Notes under the pieces: generated by a model
The model's input: only the letters and a program-made list of their open reading frames with translations
Database searches by the model: none
What the model was told of the DNA's origin: nothing
Translations under genes and position numbers: made by a program
In this document: piece by piece, positions 1-11,208 of the stretch
Layout: each line of letters starts with the position of its first letter
How positions within the stretch are numbered: the stretch's first letter is position 1
Assembly: GCF_030272615.1 (NCBI RefSeq)
Contig: NC_081413.1
Location: 718,291,867-718,355,866 of the forward strand
DNA: 64,000 nucleotides
Reading direction: 5' to 3'
DNA from: Cryptomeria japonica
Taxonomy: Eukaryota > Streptophyta > Pinopsida > Cupressales > Cupressaceae

Positions 1-1
1 C

Positions 2-2584
2 TCTATGAATCAATCTAAGTTTAGTGTGCCCACATTTGATGTTGCGAGTCCACTTTCTCTTGACATTGTTCGAGCTATTCCTCCTAAGCATGTTGAAATC
101 CCGCATTTGGAACTTTATAATGGTAAAGGAGATCCTCTAACACATGTTAAGACTTTTCAAACAATATGTACTGATTTTGCTTATGACCAAAGGTTGCTTA
201 CAAAACTATTCACTAGAACATTAAGAGACAAAGCCCTACAATGGTATTGCTCGTTGCCTTCTTATTCTATTACTTCTTTCGAACAACTTGCAAATGCTTT
301 CATTCAACAATTTCAAAACAATATAAGTCCTAAAGTTACTTTGATTGATTTAATGCATTGTAAACAAGGTGTTAAAGAAAAAGTGACTGATTTCATTGGT
401 AGATATAAGCATTTGTATGCTCAAATTTCTTTTCCAGTGCCTGATAATGATATTCAAAGAATCTTTATTTTTAATTTGCAAAAAGATATTCGAGACAAAC
501 TTCTATTTTCTGAGTTTACTTCTTTCCAACAGTTGTGCGCCACTCTTCACAATTATCAACTGACCGTGAGTCAAATGGAACAATCACATCCTATGGCTCC
601 GAGTGATAAGGGTGATAGCAGTCAACAACCATTTGGGAAGTTTAAACTGAACAGAGATTCCATCAAATTCAATGAAAACATCATCAACAACAATGTGAAT
701 GCAGCATCAGGTGTGCCTCCTATTTCTAAATTTTTCAAGAAAGAAAGAAAGTATACTCCTTTGAACGAATCATTGCATGATATTATGAATAAGTTATTGG
801 GACAAAATGTGCTTACCCTTCCTCCTATAAGACAAATTGATCCTGCAAAGATTACTTCACCTTATTTTGATCACAAAGCTTTTTGTCACTTTCATCGTCA
901 GCCTGGGCATGATACTGAAAAATGTTTTTCTCTAAAGGGTAAAATTCAAGATTTGATTGATAATAATACTATTTCTATTTCTAGAGTGAATGATAAAGGC
1001 AACACATCTGTAGCTCCTCCTAACCAAAATCTTCAGATTTTTACTGATCCATTACTTTCTCATACTTCTCATACTTTTAATGTGATTGAGGCTAATGATT
1101 TCTCTCTCTCATCTGATGGTCTTGTGTCTATGACTCCGAATGTGATTAACTTTGTAGAGCAGCAAGAAAACCCTAAAGAACCTTCCATCACATTTGATTC
1201 CAGTGAAACCATTAGGGCACCTGATGGTCCTTTATACATAGTCGCAAAAGTCAAGAATATGCCTTGCCATGGAGTGCTTATTGATCCTTCGTGCATGGTT
1301 AATGTTATTACTGAAGAATTTCTTTTTACTTTGCAATTGAATCGTGTGATCTATGACAAAACAGATGTGATTGTGAAATTATTTGATGCATTTTCTTCTC
1401 CTGCAATTGGTTCTATTACATTGCCTATTGAGGTCCATAACAAATCTCTTGATGTGAACTTTGCTATTATTCCTTCTTCCGAACAATTTCGTGTGAAGCT
1501 TGGCTATCCTTGGCTATCTTCCATGAAAGCTATTGCTTCTCCTATTCATAAATGTTTGAAATTTCCCCATAATGGTGAAGTTGTTACTGTCAATCATAGT
1601 CTCTTTAAACCAGCTGAAAGAACCTCTAGTGTTCCTATTGATTACTTTTGGCCTAAACAATTCCAATCTCTTCCTCCACGAAGTGATCATCTTTTCAAAT
1701 CTTATGAAAAGTGGAAAATAGATATGATCCTATCTCTAAGTGAACCTAGAACACCTAAACTTGACATTCCTATCATTCTTGAGAAGGAAATTCTTCCTTT
1801 GAAAGACACAACTAATGTCTTTCCTCAAGAAGATTCTCAACCCGTCCCCATGGATGTGACTATGTCTATACCTAATAAATCTTTTAAAAGTAGACCTATA
1901 CCTCCTCGTCATGATGGACTTGGTCTTCTTCCTAAACCAAAAGCTCCTGCTTTATATGGAGCAGTTCCTCCTCCTGCCTTCTATAGAGAGAACAGACCTT
2001 CTTCTTCTCCTATTATCTAGCCTAAGAGACCACAACCTAAACACCCAAGTGATAGGGATGAGAACATTCCTCCTCCTCTATCTTCTACACTTCCTACTAA
2101 GACTAGACGTAATCGTTCTGCACGGGAACGTCGACGAAAGCATCGTCTTAGGGCTCAAGCAGCTGCTTCTCAAACTTTGCAATCTCCACAAACACCTTCA
2201 ACAAACATTATTCCATTTTCCCCTCAGCCGGATATTGAGCCTAAATCTCCTAAACATAAGATGCATGATGGTCTTGATCCTGTGCGAGTTAAAGATCCTA
2301 TTTTTATAAATCTTGATGATGATATAGATGAAAATATTACTCCTCTTGCTTCTGATAGCGAATATGAACTTGTTGATGTTAATAACCATTTATCTAATGA
2401 ATTTTCTAAAGCACTTATCCTAGCTCCTAGACAAGAACAATGTGGCTTGGAACATGAACATAGCCCTTGTTTGGATCTTGTGATAGCTCCATCTGCTGTG
2501 TTGGATGTTCCTCCTCTAGCGTGTTCCCTGCCTTCCCGAAACATTGATCAGCAAGATTGGGGGGTAGATGACATGCTAGACTAG
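2..2584 (+). pseudogene. Gag polyprotein with degenerate protease-like domain (A1), one in-frame stop
   Basis: Open from the window edge in one frame of 861 codons, broken once by TAG at 2018-2020; reading continues to 2584. The first visible Met is internal: A2 shows about 290 more N-terminal residues. A retrotransposon gag (capsid) domain covers about the first 190 codons, with WYCSLP and the FIQQF region. A C-H-H-C finger follows near 885-935 (CHFHRQPGHDTEKCF). Near 1270 is a retropepsin-like fold in which the D-T/S-G active site reads DPS (VLIDPSCMVNVI), followed by the family signature LGYPWL. The tail is proline-rich and then basic. Gag builds the particle; the changed active site suggests the protease is dead or non-catalytic. 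Confident as gag. Confidence 0.9.
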
Positions 2585-3314
2585 TTACATTAGCATAGCA
2601 GACTCTCTCCCCCTCTCTTTTGTTACTTCTTCTATATGTTATTCTCATTCTTCTATTTGTCGTCCTTAGTGTTGTCTACTTGAGGACGATGCAAAGCATT
2701 GAGATCTCTCGATCTCTCTCATGTTGACTCAAAAGACACATGTGTTCCCTTCTTCTAGGTGACCTTCCTTGATTGGGGAATGAAGAAAAATTATGAATAC
2801 ATACATATGATATATATACATGACTTATCATATAGCATACTGACCCCGAGGAAAGCGAAGTCAACTCGTGCTTTGTGTTTTGTGTCTATTATCCTTGGGC
2901 TTATCTCACACTTGGGGGCTAAATCCTTGCGATAACGTGCTCCTTTTTCCTTTCTCATTTCTTATGTGTATCACTACGTTAAAACAATCACCCTCATTGA
3001 GGCGTGTGCGATCGCTTTAACATAGGGGGGCATACACCCTGTCTATCCTTTCAAAGATACTTGAAAATTTCTTGGCAAACTTAGCTTTGTCTTGAAGATT
3101 TTTGGTATTTCTTTTGCATGACTCATAGTGAGGGAATCTTACTACTGACAGTCATGGTTCTTCCTCGTGATCTTCCCTTTTACTTTGTCAATCGAAGTCG
3201 TAAGATCCTTAGTCCACTGGGGGCTTGGTGTATCTTGCCTCCTTGACGTGGTGAAAGTTTTTCAACGTTGTTTCCTTGTACTTTACCGGAAGTATGAGCA
3301 TACATACTCCCGCT
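2585..3314 (+). other. 3' untranslated region of A1
   Basis: There is no ORF of note. It contains a conserved stretch also present in A2 and a G-run followed by GCATA at 3025-3034, which recurs in A2 and B (see findings). Confidence 0.6.
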
Positions 3315-3329
3315 AAAGTGGGGGCTAAA
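3315..3329 (+). promoter_or_regulatory. Polypurine tract of A1
   Basis: AAAGTGGGGGCTAAA lies directly before the LTR start TGTAGCGTCC. The same tract, in the same place, is seen in A2 and B. It is the expected primer site for plus-strand DNA synthesis. Confidence 0.85.
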
Positions 3330-4561
3330 TGTAGCGTCCTAAAATTGTGACACTTGCAATTTCGACTGCATTTCGGTCTTCATGATGGCGACGCAACACG
3401 CAACCTGAATGGAGACCCCAAAACTTGCTCACGACACTGAAAACTGCATTTTTCAAGCACCCTGGCCTGAACCTCCTTGCACCCTGATGTCCCGAGAGGT
3501 GGGACCAGAGCGCCTAGCGCCCTGGTCCCTCAGGACAAGGGCACCCAGCGCCCTAGTCCTCCAGGACCATGGCACCCAGCGCCCTAGTCCCTGGGTCCTA
3601 TTTTGGGCCCGGTTTCCTAAGTGATATCGGGTCTTTTTGATTGCAATTTGGAAATATACTTCCCTAGTCCGCCTAAGGTTGGGAAAATCAGTCTATCAGC
3701 CCTAAATGACAAGTATATAAACTACATTTTCCTCTTTCATTCGATATGATGGAAAAGGCGTGGAAACTATACTCAAGCATTCAAGCAATTGATCATTTCA
3801 AGTCTCCATTCAAGGCTAAGTGTTGCATTCAAGACAAGGATTCAACCATTGAAGAGGAAATCACATACAACATACAACATACAACATCTAAACCTTTGCA
3901 CATAAGGACACAAACATCCTTAGAACAAGGTATTAGTACTTGTTTTACATTACAGTCATTTACATTTACAGCTCTTGCTCATTTCTTGGTTAATTCCAAA
4001 ACCGGGGTTTGACCTAAAGGCAAACCCCTAATCCCTAACCCCCCCAATCGTCTTCACTTTTCTGTGTGTAGGTTGCAGGTACGCGGCTGAAATTGAAGAT
4101 CTGGAATCCTTGTGCAGAGACGAACAGATCCCCCTTCGTTTCGCAGATTTTTCGGAGGACCGTGGCGCCGGGCGCCATCGTCCTGACAACTTTTGCTCAA
4201 ATTTGCAGGACAGCGCCGTATCGACATTTTACTGCTAATTCCAGGTCCGCAGCTTCATCCTATAATCCAAACTCAGTTTATAAGCGAATCTTTATGACTT
4301 TCTATGCTTCCTTAGCTTAATTTCCTTAATCAACATTCTTTACAAAAGAGGGTAGCCTTGCTTTCCTAACCCTTGAAATTCATTTAGCATCCAATCTTGC
4401 ATTACGTGGGATTGGATCTTATGAGTTTCAACCCCTCTTTTGAATGTAAAGTCTTTCCCCTAAGTGAAAACCCATCGAATCCTAGCGAACCTCCCTTCTC
4501 TCTCCTTGGAGTTAGAAGAGGGGAGACCAACTAGGGTTTGACCGCGATTTTCCGCTTTACA
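3330..4561 (+). repeat. 3' LTR of A1 (1232 bp)
   Basis: Starts TGTAGCGTCC and ends CCGCTTTACA. It matches both A2 LTRs in reverse orientation. It holds a GC-rich array of palindromic ~31-bp units (3501-3598) and a second GC-rich palindromic block at about 4157-4215. Confidence 0.9.
3501..3598. repeat. GC-rich tandem palindromes in the A1 LTR
   Basis: Three diverged copies of a ~31-bp unit whose centre reads like GGCACCCAGCGCC. Each unit is close to an inverted repeat, with GGACCAGGGCGC on one arm and GCGCCCTGGTCC on the other. The surrounding DNA is AT-rich. Confidence 0.85.
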
Positions 4562-4995
4562 ATAACATCATCGTTTATCTTGAAAACATGCCAATCAATA
4601 GGACTATTAGTAAACTGATTTTTACCACTTGAATACTGACAACACAAAGCTTACCAACTTGTCATTTTCCACTGAAGACACGTAGCATCATCTTGCGATG
4701 TTGATGTCGTGGTCTTTATCTTCACCGCACTTTCAATCTTGGGGAAGCATGGACCATCAGATCTGTTATGCTTTTATCAACCAAATGAAACATTTAGGAT
4801 TTAGTCTTAGGAAAAATGTAGGCATGGGCACAAATATTAAAAGAGACCAACTATAGGGAAATTTTTATGTGACTTAGGAAAATTATTTCTAAAACAAGTC
4901 CACCACCACTTAGTACCTAAAAAATAAAAATAGCCCTGCCCATGGTAAACAACCCTTGGCCTTAGTGGGAAAAATTAAGGATGAGATATATCATT
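4562..4995. other. Unassigned spacer
   Basis: AT-rich sequence between A1 and the TRIM. I see no ORF, repeat or RNA gene in it. Confidence 0.5.
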
Positions 4996-5130
4996 TGTTG
5001 GTGTTGCAAATAAGCCACACCTGGAATGACAATGGACTAGTCCAAGAGGGGCCAGTAGCTCAATGGTAGAGCACTCCAGCAGCATATGGAAGGTCCTTGG
5101 TTTGAGTCCTAGCTAGTCCATGTCTCAACA
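4996..5130 (+). repeat. 5' LTR of TRIM
   Basis: 135 bp, TG...CA ends. Contains the A box at 5056-5072 and B box at 5099-5109. Confidence 0.88.
5033..5120 (+). other. tRNA-like segment, 5' LTR of TRIM
   Basis: Bounded by an inverted repeat TGGACTAG...CTAGTCCA that looks like an acceptor stem. The A box TAGCTCAATGGTAGAGC matches a tRNA D-arm and the B box GGTTTGAGTCC a T-arm. The middle (AGCAGCAT) resembles tRNA-Ala(AGC), as does the D-arm. About 15 extra nucleotides lie between the acceptor arm and the D-arm, so it is not a functional tRNA. It is a tRNA-derived Pol III promoter candidate. Confidence 0.75.
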
Positions 5131-5142
5131 TGGTATCAGAGC
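5131..5142 (+). promoter_or_regulatory. TRIM primer-binding site (tRNA-iMet)
   Basis: TGGTATCAGAGC, the classic plant initiator-Met site, starts on the base after the LTR end. Confidence 0.88.
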
Positions 5143-5185
5143 TAGGTTTAGGCTAGGAGCCCCAAGCACACGAGAGGTGTGGCTT

Positions 5186-5194
5186 AATAGGGGG
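5186..5194 (+). promoter_or_regulatory. TRIM polypurine tract
   Basis: AATAGGGGG directly precedes the 3' LTR. It is short, as usual for TRIMs. Confidence 0.75.
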
Positions 5195-5329
5195 TGTTGG
5201 TGTTGCAAATAAACCACACCCGGATTGATGATGGACTAGTCCAAGAGGGGCCAAAAGCTCAGTGATAGAGCACTCCAGCAGCATATGGAAGGTCCTAGGT
5301 TCGAGTCCTAGCTAGTCCATGTATCAACA
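5195..5329 (+). repeat. 3' LTR of TRIM
   Basis: Same length as the 5' LTR. Its B box GGTTCGAGTCC (5298-5308) matches the eukaryotic consensus better than the 5' copy does. Confidence 0.88.
5232..5319 (+). other. tRNA-like segment, 3' LTR of TRIM
   Basis: Same 88-nt layout as in the 5' LTR. The T-arm can form a perfect 5-bp stem, CTAGG with CCTAG around TTCGAGT, and the acceptor-like arms TGGACTAG and CTAGTCCA are intact. The A-box region reads AAGCTCAGTGATAGAGC and is weaker than in the other copy. Confidence 0.72.
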
Positions 5330-5334
5330 TAATT

Positions 5335-6341
5335 GCTAGGGTTTTCTTCACAAAACATAAGAAATTTTGATAAACCCAAAACCCTAGACCTTGAACCTCG
5401 ATGGAGGATGCAAATAAAACCAGAAAGATTAATATATAAGTTCAAAATTGAAAATTCTCATGCAATCATATTCTAGGGCTATTAGAAGGCTCACACCAGA
5501 TCAATCGCTGAAACACTAAGTTGCCTAGGTGCATGAGATCAGGGTTGTGTACCAGATCTACAAGGCTAGACATGATATGTTGTCAGTACAGAGAAAGAAG
5601 GATATGTTTTTCACTTGGAAAAACTAGTTGATAGAAGAATCAATCAAATGATGAAGAAGGAAAAATAGGAATAGCTGTAGACAGAGAATGTTGCTGAAAT
5701 GAAGATGAATTTTGGTCCACCAGTGTGCATGGTATCTTACCAGCATACATGTAGAAGATACTACCAGTAAAGATAACAAGGTATATAAGTGGAAGGTTCC
5801 CATCTATTGAATATGTGCATGAGGTAGGTTGGCATGAGTGTTGACCGGTTTAGGTGTTCCACCGAAACATAAGCAAATTCCAAGGTTGAAGATAGACCAG
5901 TTAGGGTATAACCAGCAGGGTTTGTTAACCAGTAGATGGACCCGGTTGTGTACTACTGGTCGGTGACCAAGTCAAACTAACATAGTAAGCCAAGGTAGAT
6001 GTCAACAAAGGTGCCACATGAAGGTGAAGTGGAATGCATGCACAGGTTGGTGTGGTGTGTCGGTGAGGTTGTTGGCAGTTGGTCCAACATTTAAAGATGA
6101 CTACAAATCTCGAGGAATGATGGCAGTGGATCGTGGCTTGAGATCAAGGAAACAACAAAGATCCAGTACAAAATGATCTTGCAGATCGAAGTGGGTGAAG
6201 GAAACTACATCAGGCATGTGATTGACGAGACACAAGGATGAAAATATTGCTACAAATGGCTAAATATAAAAGATGTATGTTGAAAGGTAAAGAGTATGGC
6301 GATGTTGATTGATGAGTTGTAATTCATCAATCAAGGATATG
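5335..6341. other. Unassigned sequence
   Basis: About 1 kb with no ORF of note and no structural repeat that I can see. It may be an old repeat interior. Confidence 0.4.
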
Positions 6342-6346
6342 TGATC

Positions 6347-7410
6347 TGTTAGATAGTTCAAATAAGCAAAGGACCACTAAGAGGGAGGGGTGAATCAATT
6401 GTCACCAGATTACCAAAACCTTAAGCATTTAAAACTTTATTACTAGAATGCATAATATCAATACCGGAAAACATAAACCAATTATCAAAATAACATATAT
6501 ACCAATTAAGCACAACCAACAATTAGAGAATATTTACCATCCACTTGACACTAAGATTTGTACGTGGAAAACCATGGTGGGAAGCCTACCCATAGTTAGA
6601 TAATACTTCTGCAGTAAGTATGTGATTACAAATTGAGGGGCCTGGAGTTGTAGGAAGGACAATAGCCTAGAGCACACTGCTCATTACAAAAGGAGTTTGA
6701 TTGACTACATAAGAAATCAAGACTACAATCCGGAAGGAAGAATGAATTGCATTAATAACATCTCCTATGCCTGAGTACAGTTCCAATTAAGCTCAATACT
6801 GAAGGTCTTAAACCTCTTTCATAAACCCAACTCGATCACTAATGATCGACCAAATCCTCTGCATGAATGATGATTACATTATTCACTTACATACCATGAT
6901 CTACAATGAGATCATATGCATATATATACAAACCCTAAACCATAAACAATTAGGTCGGCACCCAGACAATAAAACCTATTAAATAATTATTAAACATATC
7001 AGCCTGAGACCAAACAAATATCATCCAACCCATAAGTCATCCCGAAAACACATCGAGAAGTTCCAACAACACGTTACATTAAGCCAGTCCAAACCCTATA
7101 TAGCACATAATAGGTCTAGTGCTAAATGCAACAATGCTGATCAACTGGAACACGAACATGATAACCATAAACATCGTGAATCCCTACTATAAGCTACACC
7201 AACACCACTTATGCATAACATCAAAAGATCTTCAACAAAGCTCTGTTGGTGAAACCCTCACCAGAGCAACAAACTAGGATTACCAGCATATAAGATAGCA
7301 TCCGATCACCAAATCAATACCAACTAATTGAACATATATTTGAGTAGCATGAATAGCAGATCTAAGACAATTGCATAAGTCAAAGCATACCAGAGTATAC
7401 CGGATCAACA
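6347..7410 (-). mobile_element. Solo LTR, probably Ty1/copia
   Basis: On the plus strand it begins TGTTAGATAG and ends GGATCAACA, giving proper TG...CA ends in either orientation. It is flanked by a perfect 5-bp TSD, TGATC, at 6342-6346 and 7411-7415. No internal domain or second LTR is present, so it is a solo LTR of 1064 bp left by LTR-LTR recombination. Minus orientation is inferred from a pyrimidine-rich TTCACCCC tract near the end, which resembles one near the end of the copia LTR at 58371. Confidence 0.78.
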
Positions 7411-7415
7411 TGATC

Positions 7416-7777
7416 TTACCAACCAAAAACTAATCATCCTACCAGGTGTTATTAGTATTTAAAAAAATGGGTATTCTTGTCGCATATTTGGCTAGATGTC
7501 TATAAAGAATGTGTTTAGTTTGGCCTTGTTACCTCTAATTTTCTTGGGTCAGATGAGGGTTTAAGGTTTTTGAAATTCTAACCCTTCCTATGTTCTAAAA
7601 AACCCTTATGTTCTATTTCAGTGTTACTTTTACCATTTAAAGGGTCATTTTATCGTTAAAAGTGTTCCCCCATAGGTTTTCCCTAGGTGGTCTTTCAAAT
7701 ATTTTCAAAAATTACGCCTTTGCCTATGTCTTGTTCTAATGTTTGTTGGGCTCCTTAAATGGTATGAAACTCATTTT
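7416..7777. other. Unassigned sequence before the tandem array
   Basis: No ORF. It may be part of the long LTR proposed for element D; no boundary can be fixed. Confidence 0.35.
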
Positions 7778-9030
7778 TAATCTTACGGTTGTCATTGTTT
7801 CTCTAGGCAAAGATGCTAGCAAGTTAATGTTCATGAAATAGCGAAAAGGCAAGGCGGGCCCGACCAGATGGATTGACCATCAGATTAAAGGATTGCATCT
7901 TGTTTTAAATCCAATGGATCACGTTGATTCACTAGCCCAAAGTGCACGTGATTTACCCTTTGCAAAATAGAAAAAGATGTGGCAGGTCCTAGAGGCGAGT
8001 AAGGTAATTGGTTAAAGGACAATTACCTCAAGAAAGATCAATGCCTCATGTTGATTCACGACCTAAAGATACTCGTCGTTTACCTTTCGCGAATTTGCGA
8101 AAAGGTAGAGGGCCTGGCAAAGGTGGTCATGGAAAAGGTAACCGATGAGCAAGTTTCCAAGATCCAACGGTTGTCACTGCTCTGCGAAGATAAGTGGCCT
8201 GAGGTTTAAGCTTTGCGAAATAGCGAAAGGGTTGGTGGGCCCAAAGGATAGGCAGGTCATAAAGTTTTAAAGGCCGATTAAGTATGATTTAATCAGATGG
8301 TTGTCATGGATTCATAGCCTAAAGTCAAGTGGAGATTGATGTTCGCAAAATAGCAAAATGATGTGGCAATCACATGATGGCTGACATGGCAGGACAGATG
8401 GGTTGTTCTATGGAAAGAATTAGTGACTTATCAAATACACATGGCTCCGAAGGGTAGTTGAGGGCCCGCCCGCCTTGTTTCAACTGGCAGTTATGTTGAG
8501 AATGGTGAAATAGAACACATGGCTGATTTAGAATGGAACCCAGTGGAACTTCTTGAGAAAATAGCCGATTGCCACATGGCATTTGTTAACCGATGATGAA
8601 ATAAAGCCAGTGGTCTCTGAGTTAAAGGGTCCACTTGGAAGGTCTAAAGCATGTTAAATGGTGTTCATCTTGTGGTTGATCTAACGGTTGTCATTGTTTC
8701 GTAGCCCAAAGATGCCTATAGTTTAGTCTCTACGATATGGTGAAACCTGTTAGTCATCATGGTTAAGCACAGTTAGTTAAGAAGACTGGTGGTCACTGCA
8801 GGAGGTAAAGACCGAGCAAGTAAATGATGATCTAGTGGCCTGCGTTGTTTCATGAGGTAAAAGTGCGCATGGTTTAGTGTTCGTGAAATGGTGAAAAGAA
8901 GGTAGGGCCTGTCACTAACACTGAAAGACTGGAAGGAGTAAAAGAAGTGGAGGTTCCCGAGATCCAACGATTGTCGTTACTTCATGAAAGAAAAGTGTGG
9001 GGGTTTTAAGCTCTACAAAATGGCGAAATG
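7778..9030. repeat. Degenerate tandem array, ~125-bp unit
   Basis: About eight or nine diverged units. Each contains a form of ACGGTTGTCATTGTTTC, then CCAAAGATGC, then a form of TTTGCGAAATAGCGAAAAGG. The last motif recurs near 7842, 7963, 8089, 8213, 8343, 8731, 8881 and 9013, giving spacings of 121-150 bp with one gap. Such arrays are known in noncoding parts of long Ty3/gypsy elements. Confidence 0.7.
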
Positions 9031-9370
9031 ACTAAAATAGAGAAAAACTCAGAGAACTTGTGGTCCATTGGAGCCTGTTTTTGAATTCAATTTTCACAAA
9101 TTCAATTTTGAGGTGATGGACAAAGCATGTGGGATTAATTTCTCAATTCAATGCCAACTTGCCATATTAAGGTCCACATCAATTGAATATTGGTACCATT
9201 TCGACAATTTTGTTGTAGAGGAGTTGGTGCAGAGCGAGTTTCTTCAGGCAAATAACTAGGTTTCTTCTGTGTTTTTCTCGCTAATTGTAGTCTGAGAATC
9301 GGTGTTGCTGTGTGAACTGCTTCATTAAATTTTTTGTGCAAATCTCAATTGATATAGTTGTATTAACGAG

Positions 9371-11208
9371 ATGGCACCAACAAGGGAATTAACACAAAAA
9401 GTAAATTACCAGGATAGGAATATTTGTGATGATTTTCTAAAATAGTTAACCATTTCTACCAATGTTGGGGCCAAGGCTAAAGAATTGGTACCAAAGAACC
9501 CTCATCTGAGAATTGGGGATGGCCTATATGACAAAGGCAATTAGTTAAGGGATACACAAATAGGGATCTCAGGTTTAGGATTATTCAGGGTTGGTTTTGG
9601 TCAGAGATGTTCCCTTGCCCCTTTAAATAGCATATGGGAATTGGATGTGGGGAAGCTTGTAGTCCCTGGTGTATTCATGGATATAGATTTGTTGACTCTG
9701 ATTGCCCAAAATTATGACCCTATAGCTAGATGTATCAGGAATGTGAAAGGATCAGCCCTGATTGAAATTAAAGATGATGAATTCAGAAGTGTGTTCAAGC
9801 TCAGTGAACCTTCAAATTTGTTAGAACCTATTGATTTTGAATCACTGGCCCAGGTTTATGATGCACAAAGGGATCACCTTAGGAGTGGCCCATTGAAATA
9901 GTTCTTTGTTAAAATAGGAGGGTTAACAGTTGTAGGCCCCAGTACAATGGAACCCTTCTCCTTGAATATGTTTACTCTAAGAGCTAAGGGTATGTATTGG
10001 GCACTGTGTCAGATTTTTGGAGAAGATACTGAGAAAAACATGTCAACCCATTACATGTTGATGATTGCACAAATTCTAAACCCCTCTCTAGCAATAACAT
10101 TTGATTATGCGCCATACCTTACTAATACAATTCATGCAGGGCTAGTAGGGATAAAAAATGGTAAGGTGGACAGACCGTTTGGATGGTATTCTCTTCTAAT
10201 GCACATGTTTTTGTTCAAGGGTGTTGATTATTTTACAAAAGAAATGGATTTGGTCAAGAAGAAAGATAAGGAAGAGATGGTTGTTCAACTTTGGAGTACT
10301 ATTTTGTCCTGGGACAGAGAGGATGCTAGCTATCTAAAGTTTGACAAATGCTTTGCATCTAAGATTAGATTTCTTTTGTGCACAGAAAACCCTAGGATTC
10401 CTAAGGCTCTCTTGGAATTCCTCAGGCCCAAGGAGTTTGTAGAAGGTATTAAGATTGTTCATAATTAAGGAGATATGTATTTGTACCCTGTTTCTACAGT
10501 TTTCAGAGTATATGGTTTCAAAGGCACTCCATATTTATTGCCTTATCAAGTCCAACTGAAGATTGGAATTGCTTAAGTCTTAAGGCAAATTGGAGGTGTA
10601 CAAGAGGCAGAGCTGACAAATAGGGGTAATGGGACCATTTTCCCAACTATTACCAAGGCATATAATTTTGTGATCACTAAAGGTGGCTGGAAGTATTTTG
10701 AAGAATTCCTTCAACCATATAGATTGTCAACTGTTGTTTCAGGATGTGTAGACCTTGAAGACTTTTTCAACGACATGTTTAGGAAGAGAGCAATTTGTAA
10801 AGGTTTACCTCACCAATTTCAGTTCCCTAAAGATATAATTAGGAATGAATTTAGTTTGGATGAGCAAGAACTGAGAAAAGAGAAGTGGGTTGCATATAAA
10901 AGGGCTCTTGACTTCATTCATCAATTTGATAGTAGTTATGACCCTCTTTCTGGTTTCAATCCCTTTGAGGAGAAAATCAAATTCTTGATTCTTTATTTTG
11001 AAGACCTCATGCAAAATTTCAAAGAAAAGAGGGAGGCTATAATGAGAAATGATCCTGATAGGGTTAAATTGGTCCTAACTAATCCTGCCCTTGCTAAGGC
11101 TATCCCACCTGGTGATTATGTAATGCACAAGAAATCAAGATACAGTGTGATGATGCCAGTGATAGGTGAGCCTTCCACTTCAAGAGGGAAACAAGCAATT
11201 AAGGATGT
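9371..11208 (+). pseudogene. Unknown long ORF of element D, part 1
   Basis: I do not recognise the product. One frame runs from ATG 9371 with five stops (TAG 9443, TAG 9542, TAG 9899, TAA 10466, TAA 10574) and no frameshift. The protein is globular in composition: mixed hydrophobic segments early, then a lysine-rich region rich in charged helices around 10860-11060. No catalytic motif, zinc finger or signal peptide is visible. Element C inserted at codon GAT-GT(C) (11204-11208), and the frame resumes at 52170. The 9031-9370 leader before it has no other feature. It could be an extra ORF as found in some Ty3/gypsy lineages, or a captured host gene. Confidence 0.6.

Larger units (their letters stand above)
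1..4561 (+). mobile_element. Gag-only LTR retrotransposon A1, 5' part outside the window
   Basis: Plus-strand LTR element cut by the left window edge. What remains is most of a gag ORF, about 730 bp of 3' untranslated sequence, a polypurine tract and a complete 3' LTR (3330-4561). No reverse transcriptase, RNase H or integrase motif lies between gag and the LTR. The layout is therefore that of a non-autonomous terminal-repeat element with a GAG domain (TR-GAG type). Its gag and LTR closely match those of element A2 at 25871-33442, so both belong to one family. The target duplication cannot be tested because the 5' end is missing; the five bases after the LTR are ATAAC. Confidence 0.88.
4996..5329 (+). 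mobile_element. Complete TRIM (miniature LTR retrotransposon) with tRNA-like LTRs
   Basis: Two direct repeats of exactly 135 bp, 4996-5130 and 5195-5329, each begin TGTTGGTGTTGC and end TCAACA. Between them are only 64 bp. These begin with TGGTATCAGAGC, the initiator-Met primer-binding site, directly after the first LTR, and end with a purine tract AATAGGGGG directly before the second. The flanks TCATT and TAATT are a TSD with one mismatch. The element is 334 bp with no coding capacity, so it must use another element's enzymes. The LTRs differ at about 12 of 135 positions. Unusually, each LTR holds an 88-nt tRNA-like segment with Pol III A and B boxes. Confidence 0.9.

Noticed and set aside
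5033-5120. True tRNA gene
   Set aside because: A and B boxes and acceptor-like arms are present, but about 15 extra bases separate the acceptor arm and the D-arm, and the whole lies inside a TRIM LTR that is repeated 199 bp downstream.
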